DNA of 28,811 nucleotides from JACKII01 sp963974445 (GCA_963974445.1 CAXBDI010000043.1:1-28811), one strand, 5' to 3'. Counted from the first letter of the stretch, positions 16,070 to 24,387 are shown. Numbers and translations: made by a program. Notes: generated by a model from the letters alone, not told the origin.

Positions 16070-16113
16070 GCACAGCTTGCGGGCGGCCGGGCCGGCTGCT
16101 AGGCGAATTATCC

Positions 16114-16791
16114 ATGAGCCAGAAACACCCCCTCTTCATCGCGCCATCCATCCTCTCCGCCGACTTCGCCAAGCTGGGGGAGGAGGTGCGGGCGATCACC
16201 GCTGCCGGCGCCGACATGGTGCATGTGGATGTGATGGACGGGCATTTCGTGCCCAACCTGACCATCGGCCCGGACGTGCTGAAGGCGCTGACGCCGCACT
16301 CGCACCTGCCGTTCGACGTGCACCTGATGATCTCGCCGGTCGATCCCTATATCGACGCGTTTATCAAGGCCGGCGCGGACTACCTGACATTGCATGTCGA
16401 GGCCGGGCCGCACGTGCACCGCTCGCTCCAGGCGGTGAAGGCGGCGGGCTGCAAGGCCGGCGTGACGCTGAACCCGGGGACGCCAGTCGAGGCGGTGCTG
16501 GATGTGCTGGACCTCTGCGATCTGGTGCTGGTGATGAGCGTCAATCCCGGCTTTGGCGGCCAGTCCTTCATCCCCACCCAACTCGACAAGATCAAGCGTC
16601 TGCGCGCCGCCATCGACGCCTCGGGCCGCCCGGTGCGGTTGGAGGTCGACGGCGGCGTCAAGCCAGCAAACGCCGGCGCTGTCTGGCGGGCCGGGGCCGA
16701 CACCATCGTCGCAGGCTCCGCTGTTTTCGCCGGCGGGCCGGAGAAATACGCCGCCAACATTCAAGCGATCCGCGATGCCTGCCGCGACTGA
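16114..16791 (+). CDS. rpe: Ribulose-phosphate 3-epimerase
   Basis: A 225-residue TIM-barrel enzyme that interconverts ribulose 5-phosphate and xylulose 5-phosphate in the pentose phosphate pathway. Diagnostic motifs are PSILSADFAKLGEE, VHVDVMDGHFVPN with metal/acid-base residues, PFDVHLMI, MSVNPGFGGQSFIP and the phosphate-binding VDGGVKPANAG and GADTIVAGSAVF. Length is normal. The start follows rsmB by 44 bases, with an AGGCGA-like site upstream. It may be co-transcribed with htpX and rsmB. A large inverted repeat follows directly downstream. Confidence 0.96.
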   Translation: MSQKHPLFIAPSILSADFAKLGEEVRAITAAGADMVHVDVMDGHFVPNLTIGPDVLKALTPHSHLPFDVHLMISPVDPYIDAFIKAGADYLTLHVEAGPHVHRSLQAVKAAGCKAGVTLNPGTPVEAVLDVLDLCDLVLVMSVNPGFGGQSFIPTQLDKIKRLRAAIDASGRPVRLEVDGGVKPANAGAVWRAGADTIVAGSAVFAGGPEKYAANIQAIRDACRD

Positions 16792-16810
16792 GCACCCGCT
16801 CCCCCTCCCT

Positions 16811-16913
16811 CTCACCCTGAGTAGCTGCGCTTTAGCGCGGCGTATCGAAGGAGCTATTCACACACCGACCCTTCGATACGCCCCAGCCTTCAGCCGTGGC
16901 TACTCAGGGTGAG
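16811..16913. repeat. Long interrupted inverted repeat between rpe and purH
   Basis: The left arm (16811-16851) and right arm (16870-16913) are mirror copies. The outer 15 bases match exactly (CTCACCCTGAGTAGC against 16899-16913 reversed). The inner 13 bases also match (GGCGTATCGAAGG, 16839-16851, against 16870-16882). The middle of each arm differs and can form its own small stem. The loop is 18 bases. It resembles the dispersed palindromic intergenic repeats found in many GC-rich proteobacteria. Confidence 0.8.
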
Positions 16914-16955
16914 ATTGCTGTACTGCCAATCAGCCAACAAGCACAGAGACCAACC

Positions 16956-18536
16956 ATGACCTCCCTAGTAAAAATCACCCGCGCCCTGATCAGCGTGTCC
17001 GACAAGACCGGGCTGGCGGAGTTCGGCCTTTTCCTGGCGAAGCAAGGTGTCGAGATATTGTCCACCGGCGGCACGGCCAAAGCGCTGCGCGAAGCTGGCG
17101 TGGCGGTCAAAGACGTCTCGGAGGCCACCGGCTTTCCCGAGATGTTGGATGGCCGCGTCAAGACGCTGCACCCGGTAATCCATGGCGGCCTGCTGGGTCT
17201 GCGCGATGGCGGCGCGCACGCGGCGCAGATGGCGGAACACGGCATCGAGCCTATCGACCTGTTGGTGGTGAACCTCTACCCGTTCGAGAGCACGGTGGCG
17301 GGCGGCGCTGGCTTCGACGAGGCAATCGAGAATATCGACATCGGCGGTCCGGCCCTGATCCGCGGCGCTGCCAAGAACCACGCCTGTGTCACCGTCGCGA
17401 CCGAGGTCGAGGACCTGGCGGCGATCCGGGCGGAGATGGAGACTCACAACGGCGGCACCTCCGCCGCCCTGCGCCGCCGCCTCGCCGCCGCCGCCTATGC
17501 GCGGACCGCCGCCTATGACGCCGCCATCTCGCAATGGTTCGGGGTCCAAGTGGGCGAGCCCATGCCGCGCCACTTGGCGTTCGGCGGCAAGCGCGGCGAC
17601 CTGCTGCGCTATGGCGAAAATCCGCACCAGAGCGCCGCCTTCTATGCCAATGGCGAGGCCCGGCCCGGCGTCGCCTCGGCGCGCATCGTGCAGGGCAAGG
17701 AGCTCAGCTACAACAACCTGAACGATACCGACGCAGCGTTCGAGTGCGTGGCCGAATTCGACCAGCCCGCCGTCGCGATCATCAAGCACGCCAACCCTTG
17801 CGGCGTCGCCATGGGCTCCGACCTGCTGGACGCCTGGGAGAAGGCACTGCGCTGCGACCCGGTCAGCGCGTTCGGCGGCATTGTCGCGGTCAACCGCATT
17901 CTGGATGGCGAGTTGGCCGACCGCCTCAACCGCCTGTTCCTGGAAGTCGTGATTGCGCCGGAGGCCGATGAGGCAGCCCTGCGCGTGCTGGCGACGAAGA
18001 AGAATGTGCGCGTGCTGCTGGCCGGCGGCCTGCCGGACCCGTCTGCCCTGCGCCTGACCGCCAAGACCCTATCCGGCGGCCTGCTGGTGCAGAGCGGCGA
18101 CAACGGCCATGTCAACGCCGACGCCCTGAAAATCGTCACCAAGCGCGCGCCGAGCGAGGCCGAGATGGCCGACCTGCTGTTCGCCTTCCGCGTCGCCAAA
18201 CACGTGAAATCCAATGCCATCGTCTACGCCAAGGATTTGGCGACGGTCGGCGTCGGCGCTGGCCAGATGAGCCGCATCGACTCCGCCCGCATCGCCGCAC
18301 GCAAATCCGCCGACGCTGCCGCAGCCGCCGGCCAGAGCGAGCCGCTGGCCAAGGGCTCGGTCGTAGCAAGCGACGCCTTCTTCCCGTTCGCCGACGGTCT
18401 GCTGGCCGCGGCGGAGGCGGGTGCGACCGCGGTGATCCAGCCAGGCGGCTCGATCCGGGACAAGGAGGTCATCGCCGCCGCCGACGAGGCCGGCCTCGCC
18501 ATGGTGCTGACCGGCATGCGCCACTTCCGGCACTAA
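16956..18536 (+). CDS. purH: Bifunctional AICAR transformylase / IMP cyclohydrolase
   Basis: A 526-residue enzyme catalysing the last two steps of IMP synthesis. The N-terminal IMP cyclohydrolase domain (about 1-200) shows SVSDKTGLAEFG, STGGTAKALREAG, MLDGRVKTLHPVIHGGLL and NIDIGGPALIRGAAKN. The transformylase domain shows YGENPHQSAAFY, KELSYNNLNDTDAAFE, the catalytic KHANPCGVA, SDAFFPFADGL and the terminal GGSIRDKEVIAAADE. Length matches the family. ATG 16956 is chosen: an upstream in-frame GTG at 16896 lies inside the inverted repeat. It ends 35 bases before the convergent DUF502 gene. Whether it is read from the rpe transcript or its own promoter depends on the repeat. Confidence 0.97.
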   Translation: MTSLVKITRALISVSDKTGLAEFGLFLAKQGVEILSTGGTAKALREAGVAVKDVSEATGFPEMLDGRVKTLHPVIHGGLLGLRDGGAHAAQMAEHGIEPIDLLVVNLYPFESTVAGGAGFDEAIENIDIGGPALIRGAAKNHACVTVATEVEDLAAIRAEMETHNGGTSAALRRRLAAAAYARTAAYDAAISQWFGVQVGEPMPRHLAFGGKRGDLLRYGENPHQSAAFYANGEARPGVASARIVQGKELSYNNLNDTDAAFECVAEFDQPAVAIIKHANPCGVAMGSDLLDAWEKALRCDPVSAFGGIVAVNRILDGELADRLNRLFLEVVIAPEADEAALRVLATKKNVRVLLAGGLPDPSALRLTAKTLSGGLLVQSGDNGHVNADALKIVTKRAPSEAEMADLLFAFRVAKHVKSNAIVYAKDLATVGVGAGQMSRIDSARIAARKSADAAAAAGQSEPLAKGSVVASDAFFPFADGLLAAAEAGATAVIQPGGSIRDKEVIAAADEAGLAMVLTGMRHFRH

Positions 18537-18571
18537 GCCGGACGCGGGATCAAGCTGGATCGTGCCGCGCC

Positions 18572-19375
18572 TCAGCCGCGCTGGGACCCGGGCGTTGCGG
18601 CTGCGTCGCGGCGTTGGAGCGCGGCGGCTTCGTCGCTGAGGGCGCGGTCGTGACTCTCCGCCGTCACAATGACTGGTTTAGCCCGAGCTTCTGCCGAACG
18701 AGGATCCGGTGGCGTAACAAGCCCGCCGGAGACGACCATTTTAATCCCTTCTTCCACCGACATTCTCAGCACTGTCAGATCGCGGCGCGGCAGGAACAAC
18801 AGGAAGCCGCTGGTCGGGTTCGGCGTTGTCGGCAGAAAGACGTTGATCATTTCATCTTCGGTTAAGTTCTGCACCTCGCCTTCTGTCTTGCCGGAGACGA
18901 AGCCGATACACCAGATGCCGCGCCGCGGATATTCCAACAGGACGACCTGACGGAAAGCCTGCGACTTACTCTTCAACACCGTCTCGAAGATCTGCTTCAG
19001 CGCGCCATAAATGGTGCGAACCACCGGCATCGAATTGACGATGCTTTCGGCGGTGCGCATGATGAAACGGCCCATCAGACCGGCGGTCAGGGCGCCGATA
19101 AGGGTGATGCCGATGAAAAAGATCAACAGGCCGATACCGGGAATACTGAACGGCAGATAATGTTCGGGGTTATAGGCGACAGGTATCAGCCTGCGGACGG
19201 TCGAGTCGAAGAACTGGACAATCTGGATCGCCAGCCAAAACGTGATCGTCGCCGGCGCGGTGATCAGCACGCCGGCGAAGAAATAGTTGCGGATCCGCAC
19301 CCGGAACGAGCGTCGAAAACGCCTGACGCCGCGTTCCAAACGGTTGTGCGGTACTCCCTTCGGACTGTCTTCCAT
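18572..19375 (-). CDS. DUF502 family inner-membrane protein
   Basis: A 267-residue DUF502 protein. A basic N terminus (RLERGVRRFRRSFRVRIRN) is followed by two membrane helices at about residues 32-56 and 80-105 (GIGLLIFFIGITLIGALTAG). A conserved soluble part follows with MPVVRTIYGALKQI, FRQVVLLEYPRRGIWCIGFV, NVFLPTTPNPTSGFLLFLP and EEGIKMVVSGG. The tail after about residue 225 is low-complexity and poorly conserved in the family. The function is unknown. GGGAG lies 6 bases before ATG 19375. It converges on purH and is divergent from the amidase gene across 181 bases. Confidence 0.92.
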   Translation of the reverse strand: MEDSPKGVPHNRLERGVRRFRRSFRVRIRNYFFAGVLITAPATITFWLAIQIVQFFDSTVRRLIPVAYNPEHYLPFSIPGIGLLIFFIGITLIGALTAGLMGRFIMRTAESIVNSMPVVRTIYGALKQIFETVLKSKSQAFRQVVLLEYPRRGIWCIGFVSGKTEGEVQNLTEDEMINVFLPTTPNPTSGFLLFLPRRDLTVLRMSVEEGIKMVVSGGLVTPPDPRSAEARAKPVIVTAESHDRALSDEAAALQRRDAAATPGSQRG

Positions 19376-19556
19376 GGCCGCTCCCGAACAATAAACGCAT
19401 ACAATGGCGTGAAAGATGGCGTTTGTCAGCCGCCGACTGCACTGCGCCAGGCTGCGTCAGAATAGCGTTGCGCCTGGCGCCTTTCCAAGGGGCCAGAAGT
19501 TCGGCATGGTTCGTCGGTTCGTCACCGCAGCACATCGACTGGAAAGAGGTAGGCCT

Positions 19557-20966
19557 ATGCCCGCAGATCACAAGGCTTTCGGTAGCATCGAAGCGCTTTT
19601 CCAGCAATTGCGGGATGGCGCCGTGACCGCGCGGACCCTAGCCGAGACGGCGATTGCCGCCCAGACCGTGCTGGAGCCGACCTTAAACGCCTACCGCGAT
19701 TGGGATAAGAACTACACCAGGGCCCAGGCGGAGGCGGCCGATGCGGCGTTGGCGGCGCGTTATGACATGGGCGTGCTGCACGGCCTGCCGGTCTCCGCCA
19801 AGGACCTGTATGTGGTGAACGGTTATGAGACGTTTGCGGGCACAGCCAAGGCGCTGCCGATGTACACGGCGCAGGGTCCGGTGGTCCGGGCCGTGCGCGG
19901 CCAGATGGCGGTGATCCCGGGCAAGACCCACACGGTGGAGTGGGCCTTCGGCGGCATCGGCATGAACCCGCACCACGCAACGCCGCGCAACCCGTGGGAC
20001 GCAGTCGATCACCGCGCGCCTGGCGGCTCGTCCTCCGGCGCCGGCGTGTCCCTATGGCAGGGCTCGGCAGTGGCGGCACTCGGCAGCGACACCGCCGGCA
20101 GTGTCCGCATCCCGGCGAGTTGGACCGGCACTGTCGGCATGAAAACGTCGTTCGGGCGCTGGTCGCTGGAGGGCATCGCGCCGCTGTCGCCCTCGCTCGA
20201 CACCGCCGGCGTGCTGACCCGCACGGCGGAGGACGCGGCGCTGGCGTTTGGCGCCATCGACCCGCTGACCGCCGACCCGCTGGCGCTGCTGGCCAGGTGC
20301 CGGCAGACAGAGGCGCGGCGCTTCACGCTTGGCGTCTGCGAGTGGATGTTTGAGGGCAACGATCCGGGAGTGGCCGAGGCGGTGCATGCTGCGCTGAAGG
20401 CGCTTTCCGAAGCCGGCGCTCGGGTGGTCAAGGTCGAGGTGCCGCATCTGGTGGAGTTGCACGACCTGTTCCGCAGCGGCGGCGTTGCCGGCATCGAGTT
20501 CGCGGCGTTCATCAATCAACCGGCGATGGCCGAATGGAAGGCAACGCTCGACCCGATCGTCAAGTCGCGTTTTGCGGCGATCGAAGCGGTGCCGGCGACC
20601 GAGTATATCCGCCGCAAGCAGCGGATTCAGGAGATGATCCAGGCGGCCCAACCGGTGTTTGGCGAAGTCGATGCGATTGTCGGCCCGACCGTTCCAATCT
20701 CGCCGCCGCGCCTCGCCGACCTGCAATCGGTCGAGGCCTATCAGGCCGCCAACCTGCAATCGCTGCGCAACACCAGCGTCGGCAATATTCTGGCGCTGAG
20801 CGGCATCACGATCCCGGCCGGTCTCGACGCCGCCGGCATGCCGGTCGGTTTGCAATTGCAGACACCGAGCGGCGCGGACGAACAGGCGCTGGCGATGGCC
20901 GTCGCCTTTGAAAAGGTGTTGGGCACTGCCCGCGAAAATTTGGGTGTGCCGCCGCTTTGCGCCTAG
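19557..20966 (+). CDS. Amidase signature family hydrolase
   Basis: A 469-residue amidase-signature enzyme that hydrolyses a C-N amide bond. The Ser-cisSer-Lys triad can be placed: Lys82 in LPVSAKDLY, cis-Ser158 in GGSSSGAGVS and nucleophile Ser182 in SDTAGSVRIPASW. The 24-residue distance between the serines is standard for the family. The C-terminal DAIVGPTVPISPP and SGITIPAGLDAAGMPVGLQL segments are also typical. ATG 19557 is chosen because AAAGAGG lies just upstream. A longer frame from 19416 adds an unrelated N terminus. GatB and GatC are absent, so it is a catabolic amidase rather than tRNA amidotransferase GatA. It begins a plus-strand cluster with the dehalogenase. The substrate is unknown. 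Confidence 0.92.
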   Translation: MPADHKAFGSIEALFQQLRDGAVTARTLAETAIAAQTVLEPTLNAYRDWDKNYTRAQAEAADAALAARYDMGVLHGLPVSAKDLYVVNGYETFAGTAKALPMYTAQGPVVRAVRGQMAVIPGKTHTVEWAFGGIGMNPHHATPRNPWDAVDHRAPGGSSSGAGVSLWQGSAVAALGSDTAGSVRIPASWTGTVGMKTSFGRWSLEGIAPLSPSLDTAGVLTRTAEDAALAFGAIDPLTADPLALLARCRQTEARRFTLGVCEWMFEGNDPGVAEAVHAALKALSEAGARVVKVEVPHLVELHDLFRSGGVAGIEFAAFINQPAMAEWKATLDPIVKSRFAAIEAVPATEYIRRKQRIQEMIQAAQPVFGEVDAIVGPTVPISPPRLADLQSVEAYQAANLQSLRNTSVGNILALSGITIPAGLDAAGMPVGLQLQTPSGADEQALAMAVAFEKVLGTARENLGVPPLCA

Positions 20967-21001
20967 CCGGATTGCCTCTAAGGTGGCCGCAAACCTGATC
21001 C

Positions 21002-21009
21002 AAGGAGGA
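21002..21009 (+). promoter_or_regulatory. Strong ribosome binding site for the dehalogenase
   Basis: AAGGAGGA almost perfectly matches the anti-Shine-Dalgarno sequence. It is too close to ATG 21011 and about 11 bases from ATG 21020, so the second ATG is preferred. Confidence 0.75.
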
Positions 21010-21019
21010 CATGCCACCG

Positions 21020-21901
21020 ATGCCGGAAATCTCCAGCGAAGAACTGCCGAAGCAATACGCGACCGTCCATGGCAAGCGCATGGCCTATTACGAGGCCGGC
21101 GAGGGCGACCCGATCCTGTTCCTGCACGGCAATCCGACCAGCAGCTATCTCTGGCGCAATATTATTCCGCACGTGGCCGACCTCGGCCGGGTGATCGCGC
21201 CGGATCTGATCGGCATGGGTGACAGCGACAAGCTGGACGACGTGGGTCCGCGCTCCTACCGCTTTGTCGACCACCGGCGCTATCTGGATGGATTGCTGGA
21301 CCAGTTGGGCGTGTCCAGTAACGTCACACTGGTGATCCACGACTGGGGCTCGGCGCTGGGCTTCGACTGGGCCAACCGGCATCGCGATGCGGTCAAGGGC
21401 ATTTGCTATATGGAGAGCATTGTCCGCCCCGTGACGTGGGAGGAATGGCCGGAAGCCGCCAAGGCGGTCTTCCAGGGCTTCCGCTCCGAAAACGGCGAGG
21501 CGATGGTGCTGGACAAGAATGTCTTCGTCGAGCGTGTGCTGCCGGGCTCGGTGCTGCGCAAGATGTCCGACGCGGAGATGGCGGTCTACCGCAAGCCGTT
21601 TGCCGAACCCGGCGAGTGCCGCCGCCCGACGCTGACCTGGCCGCGTGAAATCCCGATCTCCGGCGAGCCTGCCGATGTGGTGCAGATCGCCCAGGACTAC
21701 GCCAACTGGCTGGCCGCGAGCCAGGTGCCAAAGCTGTTCGTGGATGCCGAGCCGGGCGCGATCCTGACCGGGCCGCAGCGGGAGTTCTGCCGGGCCTGGC
21801 CAAACCAGACGGAGGTGAGAGTGAAGGGCAGCCATTTCATCCAGGAAGACTCGCCCAACGAAATCGGCGAGGCGCTGCGCTCCTGGCTGCAGGCGATCTA
21901 A
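21020..21901 (+). CDS. Haloalkane dehalogenase, LinB/DhaA (HLD-II) type
   Basis: A 293-residue alpha/beta hydrolase predicted to cleave carbon-halogen bonds to an alcohol and halide. The catalytic pentad is readable: Asn38 in HGNPTSSYLW, nucleophile Asp108 and halide-binding Trp109 in VIHDWGSALGF, acid Glu132 in MESIVRP and His272 in GSHFIQED. Counted from ATG 21020, all five numbers equal those known for LinB of Sphingobium, which supports both the start and the HLD-II assignment. GDPILFLHGNPTSSYLWRNI is nearly the LinB segment. The cap domain (about residues 135-215) differs and sets the substrate. It lies 53 bases after the amidase stop. Natural substrates of most such enzymes are unknown, so degradation of a particular pollutant cannot be inferred. 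Confidence 0.93.
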   Translation: MPEISSEELPKQYATVHGKRMAYYEAGEGDPILFLHGNPTSSYLWRNIIPHVADLGRVIAPDLIGMGDSDKLDDVGPRSYRFVDHRRYLDGLLDQLGVSSNVTLVIHDWGSALGFDWANRHRDAVKGICYMESIVRPVTWEEWPEAAKAVFQGFRSENGEAMVLDKNVFVERVLPGSVLRKMSDAEMAVYRKPFAEPGECRRPTLTWPREIPISGEPADVVQIAQDYANWLAASQVPKLFVDAEPGAILTGPQREFCRAWPNQTEVRVKGSHFIQEDSPNEIGEALRSWLQAI

Positions 21902-21905
21902 GCCA

Positions 21906-22619
21906 GTGGCTGACAGTGGTGTGCTGATGGTCTGGACGGACGTGGCTGCCGAGACCGACGCGCTGTTCAACGGCTGGTATAACCGGCAACACCTGAGCGA
22001 ACGGGTCAACGTGCCCGGCTTCCGCAATGGCCGGCGTTATCGCGCGGTTCAAGGCGCGCCGGCCTATCTGGCCTGGTACGAGGTGGAGAGTGCCGCGGTG
22101 TTCGCCAGCCCTGCCTATGCGGAGCGGCAGAACAATCCCACCGGATGGACCACCGCGGTGATGCCCGGCTTCCGCAACGTCACCCGTGTCGCCGGCCAGG
22201 TGCGGGCGCGGCTGGGGCAGGGCGTCGGCGGCGCGTGCGCCTCCTGGCGGCTCATGCCGGCGGCGGGTGCAGACGCGGCATTGACCGCCTGGCTCGCCGA
22301 GGAAGCGCTGCCGGCACTGCTCGCGGACAATACCAACGTCATTGGCGCTCTGCTGGCGGCGCCGATGGGAGGGTGCGGCGACTCTGGTGCGGCATCGAAC
22401 GAGACCAAGATGCGCGCCCAGCCGGACAATCCGCCTTGCTGGGGCCTGCTGATCGAGACGGCGGACGTGGCAACCGCCTCGGCCGTCCAGAATAGTCTCG
22501 ACCCGACGACGCTGGCCCGGCAGGGCGTAGAGGTATCGGAGCCGGGTCTCTATGCCCTGGTCATGGCTCTCGGCCAGTTCGAGAACACACCTGCGCCGGA
22601 CCCGGAGGCGCTTGGGTGA
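21906..22619 (+). CDS. Hypothetical protein, possible tandem alpha/beta-barrel (EthD/DUF4286-like)
   Basis: A 237-residue protein of uncertain family. The first half (VLMVWTDV to RNVTRVAGQ) has strand-helix-strand order with FNGWYNRQHLSERVNVPGF. That pattern recalls EthD- or DUF4286-like dimeric alpha/beta barrels, in which a histidine follows a tryptophan-containing helix. The second half may be a second copy of the fold (ASWRLMP, AWLAEEALPALL, CWGLLIETAD, LYALVMAL). No signal peptide or membrane helix is seen, so it should be cytoplasmic. The GTG start at 21906 is 4 bases after the dehalogenase stop. The end overlaps the next gene in GTGA, so it is probably coupled to both neighbours. The function is unknown. 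Confidence 0.8.
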   Translation: MADSGVLMVWTDVAAETDALFNGWYNRQHLSERVNVPGFRNGRRYRAVQGAPAYLAWYEVESAAVFASPAYAERQNNPTGWTTAVMPGFRNVTRVAGQVRARLGQGVGGACASWRLMPAAGADAALTAWLAEEALPALLADNTNVIGALLAAPMGGCGDSGAASNETKMRAQPDNPPCWGLLIETADVATASAVQNSLDPTTLARQGVEVSEPGLYALVMALGQFENTPAPDPEALG

Positions 22620-23062
22620 CGCAGGCGGCGCGGCAACCCCCGCTCGGCATCTACGGCACGCTGCTCGATCCGCAGGTGCGGGCGCTGGTGCTGGGTGTGG
22701 TCGCCGGCAGGGCAGCGACGCTCGCCGGGTGGGAGCGGGTGTATTTCACCGGCGCGACCTACCCCGGCATCCGGCCGCGGGCGGACGCGGCTATCGATGT
22801 CCTGGTGCTTTGCGATTTGAGCGAATTGGCCGTGGCGAGCGCCGATGCCTTCGAGGGCTCGGACTATGAGCGGCGCGTGCTGCCCGTGCGCTTCGCCGAC
22901 AATGGCGGCGCGGGGCAGGCGCAGTTCTATGTACCCAAAGCGGCGGCCCGGCTCACTGCGCGAGCCTGGCGCTATGACGACGGCTGGCGGGCATCGCATC
23001 TGGCCGCGTTTCTGGCGGAGGCGGAGGCGTTGGTCGCTGGCTACCGTTCCAAGATTTCATAG
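22616..23062 (+). CDS. Gamma-glutamylcyclotransferase-like (AIG2/GGCT fold) protein
   Basis: A 148-residue protein of the gamma-glutamylcyclotransferase-like superfamily. The substrate-loop signature is IYGTLLDPQV at residues 12-21. The AFEGSDYERRVLPVRF segment matches the conserved acidic-residue region (E..xYxRxxV) that supplies the catalytic glutamate in the family. GATYPGIRPRADA fits the second conserved loop. Members release 5-oxoproline from gamma-glutamyl amines or have unassigned roles, so the substrate is open. GTG 22616 overlaps the upstream stop by 4 bases. The EamA gene follows after 25 bases. Confidence 0.85.
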   Translation: MTQAARQPPLGIYGTLLDPQVRALVLGVVAGRAATLAGWERVYFTGATYPGIRPRADAAIDVLVLCDLSELAVASADAFEGSDYERRVLPVRFADNGGAGQAQFYVPKAAARLTARAWRYDDGWRASHLAAFLAEAEALVAGYRSKIS

Positions 23063-23087
23063 AGCGGTCCGGCGAAAAGATGAGCGA

Positions 23088-24011
23088 ATGACGCGATCAG
23101 CAGAGGCGCGCGCCTCGGCGCAGGCCGCCAATACGTCCGGGACGCCGCTCGCCGGCAATCTGATGGGGCTGTTCACCGCCATCTCCTTCGGCAGCGCGTA
23201 CCCCATCGGCAAACCCATCGTCGAGGCGGTCGACCCTTTCGCGTTCTCGTCGGCTCGCTACATCGTCGCCGGCGGCCTGATGCTGCTCTGGATGGCGCTG
23301 TTCACCCGCCGTGGCGCCGGCGTGCCGTGGCGGGAGTTGCCGACGCTCGCCTTTACGGGATTTCTCGGCTTCACGGTATTCCAGGGGCTTTGGGGCGTCG
23401 CGCTCGACATGACCACCGCGTCGAAGGCCAGCGTGCTGGTGGCGACGACGCCGATTTTCGGCGCCATCATCTATGCGGTGCAGGGGCACCGGTTGCCGGC
23501 CCGGGCGTGGGCGGGGATCCTGATCGCCTTTATCGGCGTGTTCTGCGTCATCAACAATTCGCTGTCGGAGTTGACGCTATCGGGCGGCACGGTTGTCGGC
23601 GATGCGATGTTCGTCGCCATAGCCGCGGTTTGGGCGCTCTATGGCGCGCTGTCCCGCCCGGTGATCGCCCGGGTCGGGGCTGCGCGGTCGGCCGCCTGGG
23701 CGGCGTTTCTGGGGGCTGTCTTCCTGTTGCCCGTCGCCGTGCCCGGCGCGCTGGAGCAAGACTGGAGCGCGGTTTCGCCATGGCTCGCACTCAATTTCGC
23801 CCACGTGGCGCTGATCATCGGCTGCTTTGGCATGTTGACCTGGAACGGCGGCTTGCGGCGGTTGGTGCTGGCGCGGATGACCGTCTGGCTCTACCTCTCA
23901 CCGGTATCCGCGGTGGTGCTGGCGAACCTGATGCTGGGTGAGTGGCTGACGGTACCGCAAGTCGTCGGCGCGGTGTTGGTGTTGTTCGGCGTCGGCCTCA
24001 CGCAACGCTAG
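23088..24011 (+). CDS. EamA-family (DMT superfamily) transporter
   Basis: A 307-residue inner-membrane transporter of the drug/metabolite type. About ten hydrophobic helices form two EamA repeats. The first repeat begins at NLMGLFTAISFGSAYPIGKP and includes ATTPIFGAIIYAV and ILIAFIGVFCVI. The second begins near GDAMFVAIAAVWALYGALSR and ends VVGAVLVLFGVGL. The motif YLSPVSAVVLANLMLGEWL is typical of the second repeat. ATG 23088 is chosen for its fit just before the first helix. A GATGAG stretch upstream may serve as ribosome-binding site. It is the last gene of the dehalogenase cluster and could export or import a related metabolite. The cargo is unknown. Confidence 0.93.
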   Translation: MTRSAEARASAQAANTSGTPLAGNLMGLFTAISFGSAYPIGKPIVEAVDPFAFSSARYIVAGGLMLLWMALFTRRGAGVPWRELPTLAFTGFLGFTVFQGLWGVALDMTTASKASVLVATTPIFGAIIYAVQGHRLPARAWAGILIAFIGVFCVINNSLSELTLSGGTVVGDAMFVAIAAVWALYGALSRPVIARVGAARSAAWAAFLGAVFLLPVAVPGALEQDWSAVSPWLALNFAHVALIIGCFGMLTWNGGLRRLVLARMTVWLYLSPVSAVVLANLMLGEWLTVPQVVGAVLVLFGVGLTQR

Positions 24012-24194
24012 GTGTGGTCATTGGTCGCTTGCCTTATGGAAGGTCAATCGGAACCTGGCCAGTGTTCGCTGTGGTTTGCGCGTTTACTTGACGGCGACTA
24101 GCGTATTTGGCTGGCGGCGCGGGGAATTCGCGCAACTGTTCGTATTCCTATCGCATTGAGAAGGTGCGAAATTAATTATTTTCTCATTTTTAGC

Positions 24195-24223
24195 TTGAAG
24201 TCCGGACTGATTCAGGCAAGATA
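24195..24223 (+). promoter_or_regulatory. Candidate promoter in the EamA-dxs gap
   Basis: TTGAAG (24195-24200) and AAGATA (24218-24223) are spaced by 17 bases; GATATA two bases later is an alternative -10. It lies in the A/T-rich part of the 400-bp gap and would start a transcript near 24231. Confidence 0.4.
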
Positions 24224-24230
24224 TATCCTG

Positions 24231-24387
24231 TATCGAGTGCTCCAAGCGTTGCTTATCGCTCCTGCCCCTCTGGAGCGTTCGGTGCATTTACCGTTAGGAA
24301 ACACCCTTTGGGGTATTTCTAACACGGTTCACGCTCTCTCCTGACTTCGCCCCGGAAAGCCTCGGCTCTCCGGGGCGCATTTTTTTG
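24231..24387 (+). ncRNA. Candidate small RNA, about 157 nt
   Basis: The 24012-24410 gap holds no credible ORF. Its last 160 bases fold into successive hairpins ending in an intrinsic terminator. Stem 1 pairs GCTCCA (24239-24244) with TGGAGC (24271-24276) and encloses a nested AGCG/CGCT stem and an unpaired C-rich CCTGCCCCTC. Stem 2 (about 24291-24326) pairs around ACCC-TTT-GGGGT with GAAA/TTTC and TTAG/CTAA flanks. Stem 3 is the terminator. A promoter-like pair lies at the expected distance upstream. The C-rich loop could pair with Shine-Dalgarno sequences, as in several alphaproteobacterial trans-acting RNAs. I cannot match it to a named family. The alternative is a long 3' untranslated region of the EamA gene. 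Confidence 0.45.
24348..24387 (+). terminator. Strong intrinsic terminator
   Basis: CGCCCCGGA (24348-24356) pairs perfectly with TCCGGGGCG (24369-24377) around a 12-base loop, and seven T residues follow. The T-run lies only on the plus-strand side, so it ends plus-strand transcripts (the EamA gene or the candidate small RNA), just before the dxs stop. Confidence 0.9.

Noticed and set aside
19416..19556. Longer N terminus for the amidase
   Set aside because: The extra residues are Arg-rich without family similarity, and AAAGAGG just before ATG 19557 decides the start.
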